Positions 52,981 to 62,357 of a stretch of DNA of 64,000 nucleotides are shown one piece after another (position 1 is the first letter of the stretch; each line of letters opens with the position of its first letter). The translations under genes were made by a program, and so were the position numbers. The stretch is from Marinobacterium rhizophilum DSM 18822 (lineage in GTDB: Bacteria; Pseudomonadota; Gammaproteobacteria; Pseudomonadales; Balneatricaceae): assembly GCF_000378045.1 (NCBI RefSeq), contig NZ_KB899091.1, positions 62,001 to 126,000 on the forward strand, given 5' to 3'. The notes under the pieces were generated by a model. That model was not told where the DNA came from. It searched no databases and saw only the letters and a list, made by a program, of their open reading frames with translations.

Positions 52981-53579
52981 GGTGTTTTTTCCTTGGCGGC
53001 GTAGCCGGTCAGGTCAAAGCGAATATCCAGCGCCGGAACAGACCGTGCCTGAACCCGACGGTTGTTCCGCCGAGACACCCTGGTTTGTCGGCGCGGATTG
53101 GCCAGCACCGTGACATTTTCGGCGAACAGTGCGGGCTTGCCGGACTCCAGGCTGTAAAACAGGTTGACCAGGTCATCCAGCTCGCCGCGCATATGCACCT
53201 GGATGGCGATGGTCTGCAAGGGGCCGCTTTCGTCCGAACTCAGAATCTGGGTACTGATCACCTGCCCTCCACCGCGACCGACCTGGCTGTGCAGATACTG
53301 CTGCAATTGTGCCGCCGCCAGCGCGGGCTTGTTTTCTTGCAGGTACAGATCGGTGACCGGCTCCGCAGCCTGCAATTCAGCCAGTCTCGCCTCGTCCGCA
53401 GCCAGACCTTCGGCCAGTCGCTGGTAGATTGAAAGCTGATTCTCCAGCGACTCGATGCGTTCACCGTAACTCAGGTAACTGCCCAGCACGGGCCTGATAA
53501 TCAGGGCGACGAGCAGCAGCACGATCAGCAACAGCCCTACGGCCAGCAGTCGGCTGCGTTGCGGGGTCAGGCGGGTCAT
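52977..53579 (-). CDS. gspM: T2SS inner-membrane protein GspM
   Basis: 200 residues with one TM helix (LLAVGLLLIVLLLVALIIRP) followed by a coiled coil (YGERIESLENQLSIYQRLAEGL) and a small ferredoxin-like domain of type PilO/GspM. It overlaps gspL and gspN by 4 bases each, so translation is coupled. It binds GspL and stabilises the assembly platform. Confidence 0.88.
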   Translation of the reverse strand: MTRLTPQRSRLLAVGLLLIVLLLVALIIRPVLGSYLSYGERIESLENQLSIYQRLAEGLAADEARLAELQAAEPVTDLYLQENKPALAAAQLQQYLHSQVGRGGGQVISTQILSSDESGPLQTIAIQVHMRGELDDLVNLFYSLESGKPALFAENVTVLANPRRQTRVSRRNNRRVQARSVPALDIRFDLTGYAAKEKTP

Positions 53580-54706
53580 GGCGCAGCCTCCGGTACAGAC
53601 GAATCCGCGGCGCCTGTTTCCAGTCGCGCCTCAATGCTGAATCGTTCACGACGACTGCGTGGATTTATGGTGACCGGCGAAGTGAAATCAACCGACATCA
53701 ACATCGGCGATGCCTCGAGTATGCCAATCAGTGACGAGGCGCTGCCGGACTCGCCCTGAATTCGCAAGCTTCGGCCATCGAGTTCAAAGCGGTTCAGCCA
53801 GGTATTGTCAGGCAACAGCTGTGTCAGCTCGTCGAGCACGAACAGCACGGGTAGCTGTTCGGCCTTGCGCCGTCCGAGATACTGCCTGCCTTCGACCAGC
53901 GCCTCGATCTCGGCACGCACCTGCTGTGCACGCTGTGCCTCGGCACGGGGCTGCGCCAGTGCGGCTTCAAGTGCCTCAACCCGCTGGGAGCGCTGATACA
54001 GTGGAAAACCGACCAGCATCACCAGCAGCAATATCCCGATAACAAGCCGGTTGCGCACCGAACGCTGCCGTCCCAGATCGCTGCCGCTGCGCAGGTTAAG
54101 TGGCAGCAGGTTAAGACTGCGCTGCTCTATCGAGGAACGGGCCTCCACCGGCAACACCACGCCCGGCATAACACCGAAGAGTTGCAACTGTTGCAGCAGA
54201 GTATCGAGCCGCTTGCGGGGCATGACATACAGGTCTACCAGAATACGCTGTGTCGCAGGTTCCCGCTTTGCCACGCGGTAGCCAAAATAGACATCGTCGG
54301 CCTTAAAGGGCGTATGCCGATCCATCTCGAAACCGAGCACAGACTCAAGCCGGGGTTCGGTCACGGCCGGCAATGCAATACTCTTGTGCAACACGCTACG
54401 TGTATCGAGCTGCAGCAGGGTACGGCCGGCCTGAGTGGCCATCTGTTTGAGTTGTTCGATCAGCGCAGGCGGGGGTGCGACCGCCAGCGGCAACCGATAG
54501 GCCTCTTCGCTCCCCTCGAGCACCACCAGTTGAGCTTCCTCCAGCTGCTCGATACGCAACTGCAGCGCCTGACCTCTAAGCCGACGCCGCCATTCAGGCG
54601 GCAGCAATCCATAAAGCTCACCGCCCCACCACTGCCAGAAGCCCGTCAGCCGCTGTCTAGGCTCATCCAACCAGCGTCGAAGCCTGCTATCCATTGCGTC
54701 GATCAC
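53576..54706 (-). CDS. gspL: T2SS inner-membrane protein GspL
   Basis: 376 residues. The cytoplasmic actin-like half (LLQLDTRSVLHKSIALPAV, LGFEMDRHTPFKADDVYFGY) is of PilM/PilN-fusion type, followed by a TM helix (LVIGILLLVMLVGFPLY) and a periplasmic domain ending in a PilN-like fold. The start is GTG at 54706 with AGGAG 6 bases upstream. It recruits the ATPase GspE. It is separated from gspK by the 1.5 kb REP/RAYT insertion, and translation has its own site. Confidence 0.88.
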   Translation of the reverse strand: MIDAMDSRLRRWLDEPRQRLTGFWQWWGGELYGLLPPEWRRRLRGQALQLRIEQLEEAQLVVLEGSEEAYRLPLAVAPPPALIEQLKQMATQAGRTLLQLDTRSVLHKSIALPAVTEPRLESVLGFEMDRHTPFKADDVYFGYRVAKREPATQRILVDLYVMPRKRLDTLLQQLQLFGVMPGVVLPVEARSSIEQRSLNLLPLNLRSGSDLGRQRSVRNRLVIGILLLVMLVGFPLYQRSQRVEALEAALAQPRAEAQRAQQVRAEIEALVEGRQYLGRRKAEQLPVLFVLDELTQLLPDNTWLNRFELDGRSLRIQGESGSASSLIGILEASPMLMSVDFTSPVTINPRSRRERFSIEARLETGAADSSVPEAAP

Positions 54707-54783
54707 CGGAGTCTCCTGTTATGACAAATTCATTTGTTGAGCCTAGTTCATATTCATAAAAGCGGTAGCTCGACCTGCGCCGC

Positions 54784-54984
54784 GATTCGCCCAGGGACTG
54801 GGCTCCCACAACAGCACTTTCCGATTCTCCCTGCCTCCGGTAGGACCCCACTCTGTGGGCGATGATTCGCCCGGGGACCGGGCTCCCACAACAGCGCTTT
54901 CCGATTCTACCTTGTCACCGGTGGGAGCCCACTCTGTGGGCAATATGCTTATGGTTGCGATTCGCCCAGGGACTGGGCTCCTAC
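54784..54984. repeat. REP/BIME array, left block
   Basis: Five REP units in alternating orientation. One form reads GATTCGCCC...GGGCTCCCAC and the other GTGGGAGCCC...GGGCGAT. They flank the RAYT gene on its 3' side. Each unit folds into a short hairpin. Confidence 0.88.
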
Positions 54985-55010
54985 AATTTACAACCCGGTA
55001 AAATCAATAC

Positions 55011-55457
55011 TCAAAGCCAAACCGCATCCCAAAAGCTGTATTCCCTTACGGAGCGCACCAATCCGGCGCGCACCGGATTCGCCACCACATATCGTGCCAT
55101 AGCCGCCAGATCGTCTTCCCAGCGTAGTTGCCGGTCATGAAACCCTCTTTGCCAGACAGGCCTGGTATCATCTTCATGCAATCTGATCCGTCGCGTAGTC
55201 AGTACCTTCATCAACCGCACCGTAGCCGACAAATCTGCCTCAGGCTGCAACGCCATCAACCAGTGAAGGTGATCCGGCATCACTACAAAACAGAGCGTTG
55301 CAGCCGAGGGCTCAACATCGCGCAGGGCATGTACAACCGCTCGTGCTGATGAAAATTCTGCAAAGATCGAACTGCGCTGCCAGCAAACCGCTGTAATAAG
55401 GTAAACCTGTTCTGGAGCCGAATAGCGACCGATTCGCAATCGGTGAGAATGTGCCAT
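55011..55457 (-). CDS. REP-associated tyrosine transposase (RAYT)
   Basis: 148 residues. The HUH motif is HLH in VVMPDHLHWLMAL, and the catalytic Tyr lies in MARYVVANPVRAGLV, both typical of the RAYT (TnpA-REP) branch of the Y1 transposase superfamily. AAGGA precedes the ATG. The length is normal and no frameshift is seen, so it may be active. It is flanked on both sides by arrays of the REP unit that such enzymes bind and mobilise, and the whole lies inside the T2SS operon in the same direction. Confidence 0.9.
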   Translation of the reverse strand: MAHSHRLRIGRYSAPEQVYLITAVCWQRSSIFAEFSSARAVVHALRDVEPSAATLCFVVMPDHLHWLMALQPEADLSATVRLMKVLTTRRIRLHEDDTRPVWQRGFHDRQLRWEDDLAAMARYVVANPVRAGLVRSVREYSFWDAVWL

Positions 55458-55485
55458 GGCAATCCTTGCCTCTGTAACAATCCTT

Positions 55486-56263
55486 GATTCGCCCAGGGAC
55501 TGGGCTCCTACAACAGCACTTTCCGATTCTCCCTTGCCTCCGGTAGGACCCCACTTTGTGGGCGATATCCAGATGGTTGCGATTCGCCCAGGGAGCGGGC
55601 TCCCACAACAGCGCTTTCCGTTTCTCCCTTTGCCTCCGGTGGGACCCCACTCTGTGGGCGATATCCAGATGGTTGAGATTCGCCCAGAGTCTGGGCTCCC
55701 ACAACAACAGCACTTTCAGATTCTACCTTGTCACCGGTGGGAGCCCACTCTGTGGGCGATATCCAGATGGTTGCGATTCTCCCGAAGACCGGGCTCCCAC
55801 AACAGCGCTTTCCGATTCTCCCTTGGCTCCGGTGGGAGCCCACTCTGTGGGCGATATCCAGATGGTTGCGATTCGCCCGGAGACCGGGCTCCCACAACAG
55901 CACTTTCCGATTCTCCCTTGTCTCCGGTAGGACCCCACTCTGTGGGCGATAACCAGATGGGTGCGATTCGTCCGGAGACTGGGCTCCCACAACGGCACTT
56001 TCCGATTATCCCTTGCCTCCGGTGGGACCCCACTCTGTGGGCGATATCCAGATGATTGCGATTCGCCCAGGGACTGGGCTCCCACAACGGCGCTTTCCGA
56101 TTCTACCTTGCCTCCGGTGGGAGCTCACTCTGTGGGCGATATCCAGATGGTTACGATTCGTCCGGAGACCGGGCTCCCACAACGGCACTTTCCGATTCGC
56201 CCAGGGACTGGGCTCCTACACAATTTACACCTTCCGATGTTCACCCGGAGACTGGGTTTCCAC
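55486..56263. repeat. REP/BIME array, right block
   Basis: Seven complete BIME units of about 95 bp, each made of two REP sequences in opposite orientation joined by conserved spacers (ACTTTCCGATTCTCCCTTGC and ATATCCAGATGGTTGC types), followed by two or three single or degenerate REPs. Small differences between units show that they are not recent identical duplicates. All six frames stay open here because of the repeat; these are not genes. Confidence 0.92.
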
Positions 56264-56269
56264 GAAGGG

Positions 56270-57190
56270 TCAATTCATTCCAGCTTCTCTTTCAAACAAT
56301 GGCTGCATCTCTGGTTTCAGGTTCGACACGGTAAAGGCGCCACGCTGCGACCGCCCACGACGCTGAATTTGCGCGCTGAATCGTGCCCGCACCACGGGCC
56401 CCACTTCAGCTTCCGCCAGCACCGTATAATTAACCCCAGCTCGCCCCTGCGAAACATACTGGGAAGTCGGCACCGGCGCTTCAGGCTGCTCCAGACCATC
56501 AAGCTGGTTACGCCGTCGCTGCTCGATATACTGATCCACGGTACCCTCATCTGCACCGGGCAGAGCCAGCAGGGCCAACCTAGGAGCAAACAGGGGATTG
56601 ATGCTCGGCAGCCCGTTCAGCACGGTGACACTGCTCTTTACCCGCTGGTAGATGTCCGGCGTCATCCCGAGTACCAGCTGCAACTCTTCAACCTCTTCGA
56701 AATAGGCATCCTTGGCGCCATCTTCTCGGCCAACGGCCAGATAGTCGTCATCCTCCGCACCGTTGAGCCGGCGAAGATCGTCCTCATCACGCCAGTCCAT
56801 AACCGCATCAGCCAGCGCATCTGCAGTGGCGCCATCAAGTTCAGCAGCAACAAAAAGCCCGCTCAGCAACTCGACCGGTGCCGCATTCAGGTCAATCTTC
56901 CCGCTCTCGTCCTGCAGAGCGACCCGTACCTGAATATCATCCAGCTGCAGCAGTTGAGTGCCTCCATCGGCCAGCCACTGATTCTCCTCCGGCTGTTGCA
57001 AATTCCACAGTGCCCACTGCATACCTGCTTCGCTGGCGTACTTGCCCTGTGTCGCCGCCACCAGATTCTGTGCCAATTTGGCATTGCTTCGACTGCCCTG
57101 GGACAGGTTGGCGGCCAGCAGGGAAAGCAACACCAGCACCCAGAGCACGGCCACCAGTGCCAGGCCTCGCTGCCGGTGCGATCGATGCAT
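56270..57190 (-). CDS. gspK: T2SS minor pseudopilin GspK
   Basis: About 306 residues from the ATG at 57190 (MHRSHRQRG then LALVAVLWVLVLLSLLA). The prepilin leader ends in RG; the usual Glu at +5 is absent, as in other GspK proteins. The large globular domain contains DLNAAPVELL and LPSINPLFAPRLALLALPG. The frame is open to 57298, but upstream codons overlap gspJ. It forms the pseudopilus tip with GspI and GspJ. Confidence 0.88.
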   Translation of the reverse strand: MHRSHRQRGLALVAVLWVLVLLSLLAANLSQGSRSNAKLAQNLVAATQGKYASEAGMQWALWNLQQPEENQWLADGGTQLLQLDDIQVRVALQDESGKIDLNAAPVELLSGLFVAAELDGATADALADAVMDWRDEDDLRRLNGAEDDDYLAVGREDGAKDAYFEEVEELQLVLGMTPDIYQRVKSSVTVLNGLPSINPLFAPRLALLALPGADEGTVDQYIEQRRRNQLDGLEQPEAPVPTSQYVSQGRAGVNYTVLAEAEVGPVVRARFSAQIQRRGRSQRGAFTVSNLKPEMQPLFEREAGMN

Positions 57191-57275
57191 TAACGGACTA
57201 CGGCGCGTCCACACACCGGCAGACCGACGAGATCGGCACGCTGCGCGCCTCGCCCATCCGACATAAATAACTGGT

Positions 57276-57998
57276 TTAAAGAAGCGTTTTGCCGGCATAG
57301 CGGTAATCCGTTGGTGATACGAGCAGCTCCGGCCAAAAGGCGGTATTGGCCTCCCCTGCCAACCCTTCGCTGTCCTGCGGCAAAGCCTGCATGCGGATCA
57401 GGTATGGCAGCACCGATTCATCCACCCACTCGCGCCGCCATTCGGGCTGGTCCGCCTCATCGTAAAACAGGTACTCAAATTCAAGCTCGGCCACGCCCTC
57501 CAGTAATACCCGCTCTTCAGGTGGCACAAAGGGGATCTCTTCGTCGTTTACACCCTCGCCGGTCGGCTCGAACGGGGCCAGCCAGTTGATAATCTCCCCG
57601 TCGGTATAAGGTCTTGTCGTCATAATCAATTGTTTTTGTTGCGTTTCTGTTTCACTGACACTTAACTGGCACCAGTAGAGTTTGGCCACACCATCGCGTG
57701 TCGGCAATGCGGTAACAAATGTCAACTTTCGTTCATCCCCCTGCATTGCCACCGACAGCCGCACGTCAACATCGCGTAGCCGCAACGGCTGCGCCTGCTC
57801 CAGCAGTCGGCGCACAAACGTCTGAACCAGGTAGCTTTCATGCACCCGCTCCTGTTGCGCGACGACCCGTTCCCAGGTTCCGGTGGCGATGCGAAAGGCG
57901 CCAAACACCAGCATGGCCACCATCCCGGTCAGCAGCAACGCAATCAACAGCTCCACCAGCGTGAAGCCGCGTGAGTCGGATGTCGGTTGCCGGCTCAT
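57276..57998 (-). CDS. gspJ: T2SS minor pseudopilin GspJ
   Basis: About 240 residues. The start is the ATG at 57998 (MSRQPTSDSRG then FTLVELLIALLLTG), which overlaps the gspI stop in an ATGA arrangement. The N-methylation motif with Glu5 is intact. The C-terminal domain contains EFEYLFYDEADQPEWRREW. Confidence 0.9.
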   Translation of the reverse strand: MSRQPTSDSRGFTLVELLIALLLTGMVAMLVFGAFRIATGTWERVVAQQERVHESYLVQTFVRRLLEQAQPLRLRDVDVRLSVAMQGDERKLTFVTALPTRDGVAKLYWCQLSVSETETQQKQLIMTTRPYTDGEIINWLAPFEPTGEGVNDEEIPFVPPEERVLLEGVAELEFEYLFYDEADQPEWRREWVDESVLPYLIRMQALPQDSEGLAGEANTAFWPELLVSPTDYRYAGKTLL

Positions 57999-58390
57999 TG
58001 CTCGTTCACCAGTCGCACGGTGGTAAGGGTCAGCTCCTGGTTGCTGTCCCACTCAATGGTCACATCGATCCGGTAAGGCACCAGGAATTCATCGAGACCC
58101 TCATCCTGGTCGGGAAAATCAAAGCGGCCGATTTCTGAAACCCAGCGGAAGCGGTCATCAATCCGGCCTTCGTCCCTGCCCGCCCTGATCTCGTTCGGCG
58201 CTGTCAGCGCAACCATGCGGGACTCGGCCAGCAACAGTGCCTGCTGGCGCGTCGCGGCACTGTCAGTCGTGCGCATGGTCAGTGAGAAGATATGCAGAAC
58301 GACGCCCAGCGCCAGCGACAGAATCAGAAAGGCCACCAGCACTTCGAGCAGGGTAAAGCCTTGCTGTCGCCACGCCCTGTTAGTCTTCAT
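57995..58390 (-). CDS. gspI: T2SS minor pseudopilin GspI
   Basis: About 131 residues from the ATG at 58390 (MKTNRAWRQQG then FTLLEVLVAFLILSLALG). It overlaps the gspH stop. The pseudopilin cleavage motif and Glu5 are present; the GspI-typical LAESRMVAL follows. Confidence 0.9.
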   Translation of the reverse strand: MKTNRAWRQQGFTLLEVLVAFLILSLALGVVLHIFSLTMRTTDSAATRQQALLLAESRMVALTAPNEIRAGRDEGRIDDRFRWVSEIGRFDFPDQDEGLDEFLVPYRIDVTIEWDSNQELTLTTVRLVNEQ

Positions 58391-58895
58391 TCGCGGGCAG
58401 TTCCTCTTCGCGACCATCATCTATCCGTACTCGACCGGTCAACCAGTCCACGTCTATTCCATACTGTCCGCTGCTTCCAGTGAGCCGTACGCTGCCCCCA
58501 CTGGAACTGCCATCCGGGTAAAAGCGAATGCTGGGGCCGCCGCTTGTGGCGCCATTGATCAGGGGCACAACGACGTCATAGCCCAGCGCCAGACTGCCAT
58601 TGTCCTTGAGAGTCACATCAATGTCGTCGGGCAAGGCGATGGGATCAACACGATGACTGACGCGCAGGGCATGGTCCTGCGGATCGACACTCAATGAGAC
58701 CAAGCGGCTTTCGGCCATCGCCTGGGAGCGCAGCTGGCGCAGCAGTGCCGCTGTTTTCTGGGTATAGCTCTTGAGTTCAACGCCCGGTAGCACCGCCGCA
58801 AAGCGAGGCACCACCAAGCTCAGCATCAGGGTGGCCAGGACCAGCACCACCAGCAATTCGAGCAATGTAAACCCGCTCTCGCGCTCAGTTGTCAC
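58380..58895 (-). CDS. gspH: T2SS minor pseudopilin GspH
   Basis: 171 residues. It starts with GTG at 58895, preceded by AGGAG. The leader MTTERESG is followed by FTLLELLVVLVLATLMLSLVVP. The globular part includes LLRQLRSQAMAESRLVSL, and GGPSIRFYPDGSSSGG is typical of GspH. Confidence 0.9.
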   Translation of the reverse strand: MTTERESGFTLLELLVVLVLATLMLSLVVPRFAAVLPGVELKSYTQKTAALLRQLRSQAMAESRLVSLSVDPQDHALRVSHRVDPIALPDDIDVTLKDNGSLALGYDVVVPLINGATSGGPSIRFYPDGSSSGGSVRLTGSSGQYGIDVDWLTGRVRIDDGREEELPANED

Positions 58896-58936
58896 CCGGA
58901 AACTCCTGATGCCTTAACAAACAGGCTGTTAAGACC

Positions 58937-59395
58937 CTAATTCCAGCTATTGACGTCCTGGTTCTCACCGTCGCCGCCGTCTTTGTTGTCAGCGCCCAGG
59001 GAATAAAGGTCGAACTCGCCGTGCTGCCCCGGATAGTTGTAGACATAGTCAAAGCCCCAGGGGTCCTTGCGCACCACCTTTTTCTTCAGGTAGGGTCCGT
59101 TCCAGTTTGGCGCACTGGAGGGCTTCTCGATCAATGCCTCCAGCCCTTCATTAGTAGTGGGATAGCGACCGACTTCAAGCCGATACAGGTCGAGCGCTGC
59201 GCTCAGCTCCTCGATCTGCAGTGCCGCGGTTTTGGTCTTGGACGTGCCAAGATGTTTCAGCACCTGAGGGCCAACGAGGCTCGCCAGCAGGCCCAGGATA
59301 ACCAGCACAACAAGCAGTTCGAGCAGCGTGAAGCCCCGCTGCCTGTGCTTGCGGTGCCGAATGGGGGAATCTCGATAGGTGGAAAGCATACTCAC
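58937..59395 (-). CDS. gspG: T2SS major pseudopilin GspG
   Basis: 152 residues. Start GTG at 59395 (or ATG at 59389) with GAGG upstream. Leader ending KHRQRG, then FTLLELLVVLVILGLLASLVGP. It has the GspG calcium-site region (LYSLGADNKDGGDGENQDVNSW) and AALDLYRLEVGRYPTTNEGL. It builds the pseudopilus shaft that pushes substrates out. Confidence 0.93.
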   Translation of the reverse strand: MSMLSTYRDSPIRHRKHRQRGFTLLELLVVLVILGLLASLVGPQVLKHLGTSKTKTAALQIEELSAALDLYRLEVGRYPTTNEGLEALIEKPSSAPNWNGPYLKKKVVRKDPWGFDYVYNYPGQHGEFDLYSLGADNKDGGDGENQDVNSWN

Positions 59396-59414
59396 GGTTA
59401 AAATTCCTCACAGG

Positions 59415-60632
59415 TCATATTGGCAAATCGTTTATCGACATTATCGCCACCAGTATCGACAGAATAATGCCAGCGATCATCAGTCCGAGTCCGACGATCA
59501 GTACGGGTTCCAGAATGGTCAGCATCCGTTGCACGGCGTTCGACACTTCGCGATCGTAGACATCGGCCACCTTAAGCAACATGTCATCGAGCTGCCCGGT
59601 TTCCTCGCCGACCTGGATCATCTGCAGTGCCAGTGTTGGAAAGACCCCGGTAGCCTGCAGCGGTTCCGCCAACCGCCGCCCTTCTTTCAGGCTCGCCGCC
59701 GCGGTATCGGCGCCCTGGGCCATCATCTGGTTGGTGAGGGTATCACGGGCTATCTGCAGTGCGGTCAGCAACGGGACGCCACCACGCACCAGCGTCCCAA
59801 GACTGCGGCTGAAACGCGCCGTGTCCAGTCGCTGCATCAGGCTACCCGCCAGCGGCAGGCGCAACAGCCAGGCATCCCGGCGCAAGCGCACGGCCGGGTC
59901 CTTTAACCGGTGCCGAAACCAGAGTGCGCCCAAAATCAGCAGCAGTAGCACCCAGGGGCCGAGATCCCGAATGAATTCGGCGATGCCGATAACAATACGG
60001 GTCGACAATGGCAGCGCCCGCCCCATATCCTCGAACAGCTGCTGAAACTGCGGTACCACATAAGTCAAAATGATCAGCAGTGACAAGCCTGCAACGGTGA
60101 GCAGAATCAACGGATACAACAGAGCCGACAACGTTTTTTCGCGCAACTCGCGGCTACGTTCCATATAGAACGCCAGGTCGGTGAGACCGTCGCCGAGGCT
60201 GCCCGACATTTCCGCCGCGTGCACCATGCTGATATAGAAGCGCGAAAAGTCGCCACCCTGCTCCTTTAATACAGCCGACAATGACTGTCCCTTGCGCACC
60301 CCTTCCTGAATGCGCCCAAGCAACGACTGGGATTCGCGGTCACCCGCCACGCGGCGCATGATTTCCAGCGCACGATCCAGCGATACCCCTGCGCGCATCA
60401 GCGTTGCCAGATCCTGGGTGAATTGCTGTACCTGACGGTGCGACGAGCCGCCGAGAGTCAGTTTCAGCTGCAGCATATTCTGCACACCCGTGGCGCCACC
60501 CTCTTCGACCGAAATCGGAATCAGCCCCAACCGCTGCAACTGCTGTACCGCCAGCGACTGATCGCCAGCCTCCAGCGCGCCGCTGCGTTGCTCTCCCTCC
60601 GGCGTAACCGCCCGGTACTGGAACTGCGCCAT
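59415..60632 (-). CDS. gspF: T2SS inner-membrane platform protein GspF
   Basis: 405 residues, two repeated T2SSF domains and three TM helices (LILLTVAGLSLLIILTYVVPQF; LGPWVLLLLILGALWF; LIVGLGLMIAGIILSILVA). MAQFQYRAVTPEGEQRSG is the normal N-terminus. GGAG precedes the ATG. It forms the rotor or base beneath the pseudopilus with GspE. Confidence 0.93.
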   Translation of the reverse strand: MAQFQYRAVTPEGEQRSGALEAGDQSLAVQQLQRLGLIPISVEEGGATGVQNMLQLKLTLGGSSHRQVQQFTQDLATLMRAGVSLDRALEIMRRVAGDRESQSLLGRIQEGVRKGQSLSAVLKEQGGDFSRFYISMVHAAEMSGSLGDGLTDLAFYMERSRELREKTLSALLYPLILLTVAGLSLLIILTYVVPQFQQLFEDMGRALPLSTRIVIGIAEFIRDLGPWVLLLLILGALWFRHRLKDPAVRLRRDAWLLRLPLAGSLMQRLDTARFSRSLGTLVRGGVPLLTALQIARDTLTNQMMAQGADTAAASLKEGRRLAEPLQATGVFPTLALQMIQVGEETGQLDDMLLKVADVYDREVSNAVQRMLTILEPVLIVGLGLMIAGIILSILVAIMSINDLPI

Positions 60633-60635
60633 GGA

Positions 60636-62357
60636 TCAGGTCTCCTGGGTGACGCGAATGACTTCTTCAAGGTTGGTGATACCCGCCAGCGCCTTCATGC
60701 AGCCATCTTCGTACATGGTACGCATTCCCGCGGCACGGGCTGCCTGATGAATTTGCCCCGAGTCCGCATGCTTCAATGTCAGCCGGCGAATTTCATCGTT
60801 CATCTGCAACAGTTCGTGAATAACCACGCGACCATGATAACCCGTACCCTGGCAGTGCTCGCAGCCTCTTGCACGATAAAGCTGTACCGGTTTGCCACCA
60901 CTCATGCGCTCGAGCCCGAGCTCAGCAACGACTTCGGGCAGCGGCGTGTAAACCTCCTTGCAGTGACTGCAGAGAACCCGCACCAGCCGCTGACCGATCA
61001 CGGCATTCAGGGTCGAGGTCAGCAGATAGTCTTCGACACCCATTTCAAGCAGGCGAGTGACACTGCTGGCGGCATCATTGGTATGCAGGGTCGACAGCAC
61101 CAGGTGACCGGTCAGCGCCGACTGAATGCAGATGCGGGCAGTTTCCAGATCACGCATCTCACCCACCATGATGACATCAGGGTCCTGGCGCACGATGGAT
61201 CTCAGGGCACTGGCGAAGGTCAGACCAATCGACGACTTGGCCTGGATCTGGTTGATTCCCTCAAGCTGATACTCGACCGGATCTTCAACGGTGATCACCT
61301 TGCGCTCGGGCGTATTGAGACGGTGCAGGGCCGTATACAGCGTGGTGGTCTTGCCGCTGCCGGTCGGGCCGGTCGCCAGGATCATGCCATTGGGGATTTT
61401 GAGTAATTCTTCGAGCACCTGCCGGGTATCCTCGGCGAATCCCAGTTCGACAAAGTTCAGCGAGACACTTTCGCGGTTCAGCAATCGCAATACAACGCTT
61501 TCGCCATGCATCGTTGGTACAGTCGAAACACGCACATCAAGATCCTGACCCTGAACACGCAGCTCGATACGGCCATCCTGGGGCAGTCGTCGTTCGGCGA
61601 TGTTAAGGCGAGCCATGATCTTGATACGGGAGATCACCGCCGGCGACATTTTCACCGGGGGCGCTTCGCCCTCCTTCAGCACGCCATCGATGCGATAGCG
61701 CACCTTGAGGCTGTTCTCGAAGGGTTCAATATGAATATCCGACGCCCGGGCTTCCACCGCCCGCTGAATGATCAGGTTAACCAGCCGGATTACAGGCGCA
61801 CCGCTGGCCATATCCATCAGCAGTTCGACACTTTCCTCACTCTCTTCACCCGGTGCCACGTCCGAGAGGATATCGCCCATCTGGGATTGTCCTTCACCGT
61901 ACATGCGCTCCAGTGCCGACTCGATTTCAGAGCCCACACCGACAACGGGTCGCACCTCGCAGTCGGCCGCCAGCGCCACGGCTTCTGCGGCAAAGCGATC
62001 CTGCGGATTGGCCATCGCCACGATCAGGACGTTATCTTCCCGCCGCAGGGGGACCAGTTGGGAATCCTTTAAAAAGCGATAGGACAAAGCGCTTTCGAGC
62101 TCCGGCGTCTCGGGATAATCTGCCGCCACAGCCAGCGGCAGCTGCAACAGCTCCGCCAGACTGGCGGCCATGTTGCGCTCCGATACCAGTCCCAGCTTGA
62201 CCAGCAACAACGCCAGCGGGGCCTCTTCGACCTGACTGGCGCGCATCCGCTCGACACGCGCCAGATCGGTTTCGGACAGGCGTCCGGCTTCCACCAGCGC
62301 GCGCCCCAAAGCCTTGTCATCCAGCGGTGCAACTTCGGCCTGTTCAGCCACTTCCAT
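60636..62357 (-). CDS. gspE: T2SS ATPase GspE
   Basis: 573 residues, first gene of the operon. N-terminal MshEN-like domains (about 20-150: LVEAGRLSETDLARVERMR and LAELLQLPLAVAADYP), then the ATPase with Walker A GPTGSGKTTTLY, Asp box RASDIHIEP, Walker B DVIMVGEMRD, His box LVLSTLHTNDA and a tetracysteine zinc site (CSHC and CEHC). MshEN-type N-domains of GspE-related ATPases bind cyclic di-GMP in several bacteria; whether the contact residues are kept here needs alignment. Confidence 0.93.
   Translation of the reverse strand: MEVAEQAEVAPLDDKALGRALVEAGRLSETDLARVERMRASQVEEAPLALLLVKLGLVSERNMAASLAELLQLPLAVAADYPETPELESALSYRFLKDSQLVPLRREDNVLIVAMANPQDRFAAEAVALAADCEVRPVVGVGSEIESALERMYGEGQSQMGDILSDVAPGEESEESVELLMDMASGAPVIRLVNLIIQRAVEARASDIHIEPFENSLKVRYRIDGVLKEGEAPPVKMSPAVISRIKIMARLNIAERRLPQDGRIELRVQGQDLDVRVSTVPTMHGESVVLRLLNRESVSLNFVELGFAEDTRQVLEELLKIPNGMILATGPTGSGKTTTLYTALHRLNTPERKVITVEDPVEYQLEGINQIQAKSSIGLTFASALRSIVRQDPDVIMVGEMRDLETARICIQSALTGHLVLSTLHTNDAASSVTRLLEMGVEDYLLTSTLNAVIGQRLVRVLCSHCKEVYTPLPEVVAELGLERMSGGKPVQLYRARGCEHCQGTGYHGRVVIHELLQMNDEIRRLTLKHADSGQIHQAARAAGMRTMYEDGCMKALAGITNLEEVIRVTQET

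Noticed and set aside
55456-56085. Many overlapping open frames on both strands with repeated peptide units
   Set aside because: They arise from the roughly 95-bp REP/BIME repeat; no ribosome binding sites or protein families are present.
55486-56263. CRISPR array
   Set aside because: The units are REP hairpins in alternating orientation with conserved spacers, not direct repeats with unique spacers, and there are no cas genes.
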